Below, in pieces: positions 57,113 to 64,000 of a stretch of DNA of 64,000 bases. The first letter of the stretch is position 1; each line of letters starts with the position of its first letter. The notes below the pieces were generated by a model. It had not been told where the DNA came from. It saw nothing but the letters and a program-made list of their open reading frames with translations, and made no database searches. The DNA is taken from assembly GCA_029204225.1 (NCBI GenBank), contig CM055097.1:38869106-38933105 (forward strand), in the 5' to 3' direction. The DNA comes from Diphasiastrum complanatum (Eukaryota > Streptophyta > Lycopodiopsida > Lycopodiales > Lycopodiaceae). The translations under genes and the position numbers were made by a program.

Positions 57113-57890
57113 GTTTCCATAGTCATTCTCTAACTACATTCTTGAGAATTGAATAATGTAAATTTTGAGAGGATGGGAAGAGCAGGTACTACAGAATCTC
57201 AGTCTAAACTCCTTAAGAAACAAGTAGGATCAGCATACTCCCAACTGCAAGAAGAAACCTAGTCTCAACTCCATTTCAACAAAATGATAGGTGGAACTAA
57301 TACTGGAAATTGTTCAGAGAAAGTCTGCTTGAAAGTTTAGAACCCAATATTTTCCTAAAGATAACAAAGGGCCTTAGTTTATCAGCATATACAGTGGGCT
57401 ATCACAATAATCTAAGAGCAGTATTCATTATTCTAGCACCATCATTCTTAACCCAGAGCATACACATGAACCAGTCTTGCAGAAGCTAAAACTCAGATTT
57501 CAGAGGAGAGTGTAACATCCTACTTGGGAATAACAATCTTGAAAATCACAGGAAGTCCATTACCAAATCTATATCACCAGAGAATCAACAAAACAGAGGC
57601 AGATTATGCAATCTGTGAACACACCAGAGCAGTGTGAAGATCCCATCAAGAACCTCCAGCAACCAATGAAAAGAAAGAGAGCTTGAATCCATTGCACACC
57701 ACCATAACCTCAACTTCATAACAGATTTTTCAAAAGCCTTATTCAACAGAACGTCTGCCCACTTTTATAGGCCTGGAGCCCACCCATTTCCTACACTTTG
57801 CCATTTTGTTTTCCTTCTTTCTTTTCTCAGCCCTTCAGCAGTCTCTTCCAAAGCATTGAATGCTATTTCAGCATGAGCCTATGTAGAATA
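57113..57890 (+). repeat. Dispersed repeat, 770 bp, copy 2
   Basis: Matches 38465-39234 in the same orientation, with few differences. It is directly followed by the LTR at 57891. Confidence 0.85.
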
Positions 57891-58338
57891 TATAGGAAAT
57901 CAAAGTGCCAAGATCCTTCTAACATTCAATCTCCATATACAAGAAGAAGAAAAAGAGGAAGAAGAAGAAGAGGGAGAGGGTTAGGCGCCCTCAAGGAGAG
58001 AGAGAAAGTAGTAGCAATGCTTGAAAGGGAATGATTTACAAATGAACAAAGAGTACATATAAATAGGCCTTCCAAGGGCCTAGACTCTTCCAAACTCTAA
58101 GTTCTAGAACCTTCCAAAATCCACTACTAATTATAGGGCACCCCCAAAAGTCAAGATAGGGTTCCCTTAACATAATTAGACTTTACTTGGACCCACGAAT
58201 TACTATTGGACCAAAATTGGGTCTAGCCTGACTTAACATGGTCTAAATAATAAACCTAACCCATGGTTACACAAGTCTCGACCTTTTGGGTCAAAGTAAC
58301 CTATGGGAAACTAACATTATCATTTATTACTTCTAACA
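57891..58338 (-). repeat. 3' LTR of a non-autonomous copia element (448 bp)
   Basis: On the plus strand it starts TATAGGAAATC (probably TGTAGGAAATC originally, as in the right LTR) and ends TTCTAACA. The first 245 bp or so match 60528-60780 very closely. On the minus strand it begins TGTTAGAAG, directly after the purine tract TTTAAGGAGGG. Confidence 0.82.
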
Positions 58339-58349
58339 CCCTCCTTAAA
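58339..58349 (-). other. Polypurine tract
   Basis: The minus strand reads TTTAAGGAGGG immediately before the LTR terminal TGTTAG. Confidence 0.7.
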
Positions 58350-58678
58350 TGATAATGTAAAAAACATAACATGACATGAAGTATGAAAAATTGCAACAAA
58401 AATGCAAAGTGTTGCATGCTGCCAAAACTCCATGTAGCCGAAAAAGAAAAGATGCAGCTTGTTGTCCGAGCTTAATGCCGCCAAAAAAAAAACTTCAGCT
58501 TGAAGTAGTCGAAGTAGCCGAAATCTCAGCCCCAATCATGCTCGATGTAGAAGAGATGTAGAATACGAAGTGCGGTAGCTTCAAGTCAAAAAGTGAAGAC
58601 AAGCATGCTCCATCCAACATAGGTAGTCAAAAAATCAGCCACAAGCCGAAATATGGATTTGCAATCCATCAATGGTTC

Positions 58679-59689
58679 TCACATGATTCCATAAGCCTTC
58701 TTACCACAAGAAACATAAAGAAGAGTATGATACTCTTTTACCATCACATCCTCCCGAATCTTACTATCAATGATCTGCTCACCAACACTAGGTAAGACAA
58801 CACCGTCATCATAAGAAGTAAGCATCAAAACATGAAAATCAGCATAAGGTACTGATTTTGGTGAGGCATGTGTGTTTCTTCCAAGGTAAAAAGATGCTTT
58901 GCTATCCCGCAAAGACTCGGACAACCAACAAGAGGCTGTAGCAGGATGTCCAACAGCCACAAAATCACCAACACTTTGCTGTCCAAAGTGTTCCAAATGT
59001 GGACCTTGTTGTCCAAAAACCTTCCGCAGGCCGTTTCCGATGCATAATAGGATGCTCACGATGTAGCATAAGCTGAAAATGATCAATAAACCATGGCTAA
59101 ATCTGGTTTCCACCATCTTCAAGAAAAAAACCAACAGCTTGCCACTTTGAACACCCAAATAATCTAGCAACACGCCACTTTGAACCAATGTACTAATTGA
59201 CATGATTTTTTCCCCTCCTCCATTAGTACAAAATGGCTTCAAAGAATGCTTGATTTCAGCCTTTTCCAAAACATTATCTTGAGAAGCTTGCTCATAAAGT
59301 TCTTCACTAATGCATCCATCATTTGCAACAAATGGCTCAAGAGAAGAAGAATGCTTTACCACACCAACATTCTGATGCAAACTTGTACTTGTAGAAAGAC
59401 AATGATCAAACTTTGCATGACTTTGGTCTTCTACCTTCAAAGAGGATGAACTAGAGAGGAGAAAGCATGATGATGAATCCTTTATTCGGTACATCTTTAA
59501 AAGTGTTTCCCAAGCACTTTTAGAGGTCTTGCAAAATCTCAAATGATATAAGATAGATCTTGTTACCAATAAAATCTTGATCATCACGTCGATGCAAAAT
59601 CTCAGCTTGCAACTCCATGAAAAATAGTTGGTGCCATCCAACATATCTTCACCTGAACAAGTACGAATTGCTCCCAAATCTCTTGCCAT
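58679..59689 (-). CDS. Gag-derived ORF of a non-autonomous copia element, 336 aa
   Basis: The only large intact frame inside the 57891-60780 element. Residues 1-80 retain gag features: SGEDMLDGTNYFSWSCKLRF at 12-31 (DUF4219) and CKTSKSAWETLLKMYRIKDS at about 53-72 (UBN2). Residues 90-336 are not gag or pol: an acidic/polar stretch (HCLSTSTSLHQNVGVVKHSS), a hydrophobic segment (LLIIFSLCYIVSILLCIGNG, about 202-221) that may span a membrane, and a C-terminal globular part with no recognised motif. No zinc knuckle, protease or RT. It may be a gag fused to unrelated sequence, or decayed gag. A function is not inferred. Confidence 0.55.
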   Translation of the reverse strand: MARDLGAIRTCSGEDMLDGTNYFSWSCKLRFCIDVMIKILLVTRSILYHLRFCKTSKSAWETLLKMYRIKDSSSCFLLSSSSSLKVEDQSHAKFDHCLSTSTSLHQNVGVVKHSSSLEPFVANDGCISEELYEQASQDNVLEKAEIKHSLKPFCTNGGGEKIMSISTLVQSGVLLDYLGVQSGKLLVFFLKMVETRFSHGLLIIFSLCYIVSILLCIGNGLRKVFGQQGPHLEHFGQQSVGDFVAVGHPATASCWLSESLRDSKASFYLGRNTHASPKSVPYADFHVLMLTSYDDGVVLPSVGEQIIDSKIREDVMVKEYHTLLYVSCGKKAYGIM

Positions 59690-60112
59690 AAGAACCAGCC
59701 AAGAAGATAAACTTTTTCAAACCCTAAATGTGCCCTAAAAGACACAAAAACCAGCAAGTATCAAATCTGACAAATCAGCACCGAAATGTGTCGAAACCAC
59801 ACATTAGATGGATGTAGGAACTCACCCTCCTACAAGCATTGTGTGCTAAAAATTTCAACCTAAAATTGCATTACAAACTCAAAAACCAACAAGCAAAGAA
59901 TCAAGTTAGCCTCCAACAAAGCTTTTTTTGGAACCCTTCTTTCTTGCCAAAAAGTGTGAACAATACACACACGGATAGGGCTATTGCAACACCCTACAAA
60001 CGGTATTATGCTGTCCAATTTTTAGCCTTGGAATGTGATTGGATCATCACAAAAAAATTAGCGCGTTCTTCCACACCTGGAAACAAGCAAAAGAAGCGGA
60101 TCTTCACTTTGT

Positions 60113-60449
60113 AAAATCAGCAAGGGTGCTGATTTTTCAACCAAATCAGAAGAATAGAAATTGCTTGTAGATAGGCGCCCTCCTGCAAAGGAGCAAATCT
60201 GAAAAATAGGGCAGCAGCGGACCAACGGAAGCAAGATAAACCTACACGGATGTGGGTGACCTAAAAGAAGCCTCGAAGAAGATAATTAATGGCGCCTTCC
60301 TGCAACCTGAAAAATCAGCAAACAACAACCTGATTTTTGGGCGCCCAAAATCCTGTTATCTTCTTTGATGTGTGGTGCCCTCCTGCAAAACGGAAGAGAG
60401 TCAAAAAACGGATCTTCACTCCAAAAAATCAGCAAAGGTGCTGAATTTT
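60113..60449 (-). other. Leader region with three related hairpins
   Basis: Perfect or near-perfect inverted repeats of AAAATCAG lie at 60113-60136 (10-bp arms, 4-base loop), 60310-60338 (9-bp arms) and 60425-60449. The first and third share a further GGATCTTCACT direct repeat at about 60099 and 60412. They sit between the primer site (60515-60527) and the ORF start (59689), so they would lie in the 5' leader of the element RNA. Confidence 0.7.
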
Positions 60450-60514
60450 TGTGATCCCTAAGTGAAGACCATCTCTTTTGGTAGGGCGCCCTAAATCAAG
60501 CATAGAAGATCCAT

Positions 60515-60527
60515 GGCTCTGATACCA
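60515..60527 (-). other. Primer binding site (tRNA-iMet), canonical
   Basis: The minus strand reads TGGTATCAGAGCC directly after the 5' LTR end. It fixes the orientation of the element as minus. Confidence 0.92.
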
Positions 60528-60780
60528 TGTAGGAAATCAAAGTGCCAAGATCCTTCTAACATTCAATCTCCATATACAAGAAGAAGAAAAAGAGGAAGAA
60601 GAAGAAGAGGGAGAGGGTTAGGCGCCCTCAAGGAGAGAGAGAAAGTAGTAGCAATGCTTGAAAGGGAATGAATTACAAATGAACAAAGAGTACATATAAA
60701 TAGGCCTTCCAAGGGCCTAGACTCTTCCAAACTCTAAGTTCTAGAACCTTCCAAAATCCACTACTAATTATAGGGCACCC
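60528..60780 (-). repeat. 5' LTR of the non-autonomous copia element, truncated
   Basis: Starts TGTAGGAAATC on the plus strand and matches 57891-58143 almost identically up to CCTAATT-type end GGGCACCCCC, then sequence changes at 60780. The other 195 bp are absent, so a later insertion or deletion removed the outer end and no target duplication can be checked. Confidence 0.82.
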
Positions 60781-61103
60781 CCTTATGAGAGCTGATGAAC
60801 TAGCCAACTTATCGTATAGCCAAGACGTCTATCATAATTTCAAACCCAGGAGATCTATCACTAAATTTCCTGATACGGCTTATGATTTATGGGTACTCAT
60901 GAAGACGGAGTCCATGTATGGCATCAGATGGGTAGAACATCTATTGACTATCCTAGATCAAACGTCTCCTTGGACCTACAACATCTGATGAGCCAAGAAT
61001 TAGCCAAAACCTGTTTCAAAACATATCAACATGACATAGTACAAGGATTAATGCATACCTCTTGAAGCAGCACACACCTTGACACTAGGAAAATCATCTA
61101 AGT
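60781..61103 (+). pseudogene. Unidentified ORF fragment after the truncated LTR
   Basis: A frame at 60785-60988 reads MRADELANLSYSQDVYHNFK and DLWVLMKTESMYGIRWVEHL. It is protein-like but has no motif I know. It may be the start of the same retroelement ORF region as the coiled-coil frame that follows. Confidence 0.3.
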
Positions 61104-61787
61104 ATGCACACCACTTGTATGTATCAGGAAATCAATATCATGGGGGATGCATTTACTAGTAACCAGAGGCCATCAAAGTCATGGGAAACATTGGCACACG
61201 TTCTTTCTAAGGAACGAGAGAGGCCTACAAAAGAACTCAATGACCTGAAGAAGGAATTGAAAATGACAAGGAATTTGACTATTCAAAGAAGTAATGAGAT
61301 ATTCACTTTAGAGAAGTCTAGAGATACCTGGAAAAAACGACATTAGCAAATAGAAGAAGAAAAAAAGATACAACAAGCTAGACAACTTGCACATATTGAA
61401 AACCAAGAGAAAATCATAGGCCGGCTCATTTCAGAGGCAACATCAAAGGAGGTCTCAATCCACTCATTGACGAGGGAAGTAGCCGCTTACAAATCACAAG
61501 AAAAGATTAGAGAACTAGAGGAGACTCGCACAGCAAAAGGGCATATTCCTAATTTCCCACCCAAGATGAAAGAGTTGATTGCTGAACAAGTGTGCTTTGA
61601 AGACTTAGACTCTTACATTCTGTATATACCAGCTATGGAATCCCCGTTATCCTACCAGGAGTTCGAGTTACTACCATTTACTAGTTGCCAACCTCATCTA
61701 CATAAGGAGGATACCATCAGAAGCGCTGGTGTAATCCCAACGAGTCTTTGGAAGCCGGTTTTGATCTCATACTTTACCTCTCACTAA
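61104..61787 (+). pseudogene. Coiled-coil ORF interrupted by one TAG
   Basis: One frame runs 61104-61787 with a single TAG at 61344-61346 (228 codons in all). The middle is strongly charged and heptad-patterned: LAHVLSKERERPTKELNDLK, MTRNLTIQRSNEIFTLEKSR, then QIEEEKKIQQARQLAHIENQ, and EKIRELEETRTAKG. The end (FEDLDSYILYIPAMESPLSY) is acidic and aromatic. No catalytic domain. Coiled-coil accessory or gag-like ORFs occur in large plant gypsy elements, which is a plausible origin, and gypsy integrase lies 1.1 kb to the right, on the other strand. The stop is followed by CAA, as in some readthrough contexts. Confidence 0.45.
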
Positions 61788-62298
61788 TGCATCATATAGA
61801 CACAATATGTATATATCATGTGTTAAGCTACCTTCATGCCTTGCATTATGCATTGAATCTGAAGAGGAAAATAGGCATATCTTTCGCATTGTAAAAATGG
61901 GCAGATGTGTGATTGTTTAGGAGCGTATATAGAGGGAGAGGAAAGATTGGAAAAATACATGGGGAAAGGAGAGTGAAAAAAAAAAAAGAGGAAAAAGGAG
62001 AGCAAAGTAAAAAGAGTCATCATGTATCCACCTTGCATCTTCCCATACACTAATTAATCACTGTAGGCACACCGTTAAGATTGCATTCATCTCTGCCATA
62101 TTTAATTCTAATATGGCACTTTTGAACTCTATGGCATTGTTTGTAAAATGCATTCCCAAATATACTCCCATACTTCGCTGTTTCTGTTGAATCTGTCAGG
62201 CTATCCCTACTGCTCCTTTTTTAGGATGCCTACATGCCCCGTCAACTGTTAGGGTGTATATGTCTAATTCAGATGTGATTTCCATTATGTACAAGAAG
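61788..62298. other. No gene; possible gypsy LTR
   Basis: AT-rich DNA that should hold the 3' LTR of the minus-strand gypsy element to the right. A TG-containing possible LTR start (minus strand TGTACATAATGG) is near 62293. No second LTR is in the window. Confidence 0.3.
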
Positions 62299-62326
62299 TT
62301 TTCCTCCCCCCTCTTTTTTTTTTTTT
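62299..62326 (-). other. Candidate polypurine tract of the gypsy element
   Basis: The minus strand is an unbroken purine run, AAAAAAAAAAAAGAGGGGGG then AGGAAAA, located 600 bp after the integrase frame. Position and composition fit a gypsy purine tract, but LTR ends could not be confirmed. Confidence 0.4.
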
Positions 62327-62926
62327 AGTTGTTTAAGGTGGAGCCCCTATCGAGTAACAGTGTGGTTTATGCCATGACAAGGATTCCCCCCAATCTAATC
62401 CCCCAAAGAAATTAGTGATCTGTGATCAGTATCTTTTGGGAACGTTGTGTCGAGGTGGTAAAAAATATAGATAGATTGTCCGATGGGGTGGAATGGTTGT
62501 GGCAATATCATCTAGGACCCATTCATCTATGATATCTATATGCATGAACGGACAGTCAAGGTCATAATGTGAATGACAAGACGTATCGTATTCACAATTA
62601 ACGAATATACGGCTGATCGTTTGGTGTTCTCGTAAAAATGCTAAAAATGTTGGATCCTCATTCCCATTCTATTCCCACATTAGTCGTGATTCTATCCACA
62701 AGTCTAATTCCTAGGGTTCCCATTCAAAACTTCGTACATAAGGATTAATTGCTTGTTTAGCAGTTCGGTCAATTCAGGCCCTCTTTCTTGAATCACTCTG
62801 ATGGATCTTGATTGTTTTTTGTGCCATAGTCGCATATTCTCAAATCCTCGTTTTGTATTCTATTATAACTGGGTACCTGAAATAAAAACAAAAGGCTATT
62901 ATACACAGTACATGAGTGTTGAATTT
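62327..62926. other. No gene recognised
   Basis: Sequence between the gypsy integrase C-terminus and the purine tract; presumed 3' untranslated part of the element, with stops in all frames. Confidence 0.35.
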
Positions 62927-64000
62927 TTACACATAGTAGGTTTTCAACTTGTTCAGGTTCACTTGGTGCCTGAATACTTTTCCACTTAACTCTGTGAGTG
63001 TAACGGTGTTATTGTCATACAATTTCTGGATAATGTATGGTCCTCCCCATTTCATTCCAAACTTCTGTGGCATCAACTCATTTCTCGCATCATAATACAG
63101 CACTAGTTGTCCCTTAGTGAATTTGTACTCTGGCATTTTCCTATCGTGTATGATTTTCATCCGTTTTTGTACATTTCTTGGTGGGTCAAGGACGTTAATC
63201 AATGTTCGTCCAATTCTTGCAGTGTATCAATGCGTTGTTGTAGTGACTAGAAGGGCACATAGGCATCCTATCAAATCAGCAACTGATTGGCCTTCAGTAT
63301 TCACACAAAGTATGAGAACCATATTATAGAGTGATATGGAGTACTTTTTCTATGCCTGATCAACAATTGTTCTGTCAAAGCCTTAATAGTTTTGTTAAGA
63401 AAATGTGTACCTCTATCAGACACTAACTCTTTGGGTGCATCTCCGAATCTTCCTATCACTTGTTCTAATAAGAACCATGCCGTCTCTTTGGCATTATCTT
63501 TTGCTACTGCTCTGGCTTCTGCCCACTTAGTAAAGTAGTCAGTGGCTACGACTATGTAGTGCTTCTTGCTTGATGATGCAGGGTGGATGGGTCCCATGAA
63601 ATCTATTCCCCATTTTTCAAATGGTAGCATCACTTGTATTGGCACGTGTTCGATTGGCATGTGGATCAATCCTTTGGCAAATATCATAGTTACGTGCATA
63701 TAAATGAGCATCACGAAAAATAGTAAGCCACCAGTATCCCGCCCTAAGTACCTTCTGTGTTGTCAATTGTCCTGCGAAATGGCCTCCACATGCTGAATCA
63801 TGACATTCTTTTAAAACAAAACCGATCTCTCTTGGTGTAACACATCATCTATACAATCCTTCTATACCTTGTCTATATAGGACACCTCCTATTAATGAGA
63901 ATCTCAGAGCTTGGAAGCGTAGTTTTCTCTTTTCTTGATGAGACATGGATTCTGGTACTGTAAGAGTTGAAAGAAGGTGGCTATATTGGTGTACCATTCA
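62927..64000 (-). pseudogene. Ty3/gypsy integrase, minus strand, extends past the window
   Basis: Reading leftward from the edge: RNase H end/zinc region (about 63900-63730) with ECHDSACGGHFAGQL then RNYDICQRIDPHAN, the HHCC finger with one Cys replaced by Tyr. 63714-63301 carries the integrase core: FEKWGIDFMGPIHPASSSKK (first D), VATDYFTKWAEA and ELVSDRGTHF (second D); the third acidic residue should follow TPYHSI but the frame changes there, so it is lost. 63202-62927 is the C-terminal domain: KFTKGQLVLYYDARNELMPQ, KFGMKWGGPYIIQKLYD and HQVNLNKLKTYYV. The core and C-terminal parts are separated by a deletion at 63203-63300. Confidence 0.88.

Overview
The window is plant nuclear DNA, AT-rich and dominated by transposable-element debris, with one clearly intact protein gene in 64 kb. 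The Ty1/copia and Ty3/gypsy families, initiator-Met tRNA primer sites, a P-class pentatricopeptide repeat (PPR) gene and long GA/CT microsatellites all point to a vascular plant with a large, repeat-rich genome. I cannot fix the clade from sequence alone.

Layout. 1-185: tail of a Helitron-like endonuclease element, second copy at 28839-29023. 186-2394: gypsy gag remnant, then a TATA box and a 513-codon reading frame broken by one TAG. 2478-7610: decayed copia remnants in both orientations, one interrupted by a small insertion. 7616-11033: complete non-autonomous copia element on the minus strand with 705-bp LTRs and a 5-bp target duplication. 11034-16400: more LTR, primer-site and gag debris. 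16461-16891: fold-back element. 16989-20935: MITE termini, microsatellites, tandem duplications and a gypsy reverse-transcriptase remnant. 23136-25145: the PPR gene (669 aa, 15 motifs). 26050-28144: hairpin-rich tandem array, an unclassified ORF and a hAT-type non-autonomous transposon with a perfect 8-bp target duplication. 28336-33490: Helitron-like fragment, minus-strand copia, plus-strand gypsy gag, LTR-like subrepeats. 34430-38480: unclassified ORFs and a minus-strand gypsy protease. 38465-44025: dispersed repeat and a plus-strand copia element of the same family as 7616-11033. 44113-46020: minus copia gag pieces and LTR. 46474-47338: a spliced-looking, unidentified host-gene fragment. 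47726-50906: a third copia element. 51403-57890: two dispersed repeats and chimeric gypsy/copia segments. 57891-60780: non-autonomous copia element with leader hairpins. 60781-64000: coiled-coil ORF and gypsy integrase running off the right edge.

The PPR protein would bind organellar RNA, probably in mitochondria. The other genes are mobile-element enzymes, nearly all disabled by stops, frameshifts or deletions, so the window has no working pathway beyond the PPR gene. The most interesting signals are the PPR recognition code, the Helitron-like endonuclease tails with a compensating hairpin, the hAT element, the spliced fragment at 46474, and the repeated hairpins in the leader of the 57891-60780 element. 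I found no clear evidence of a wholly new system. Some coding starts in this window would require non-ATG codons, so short frames were judged on family motifs rather than length.
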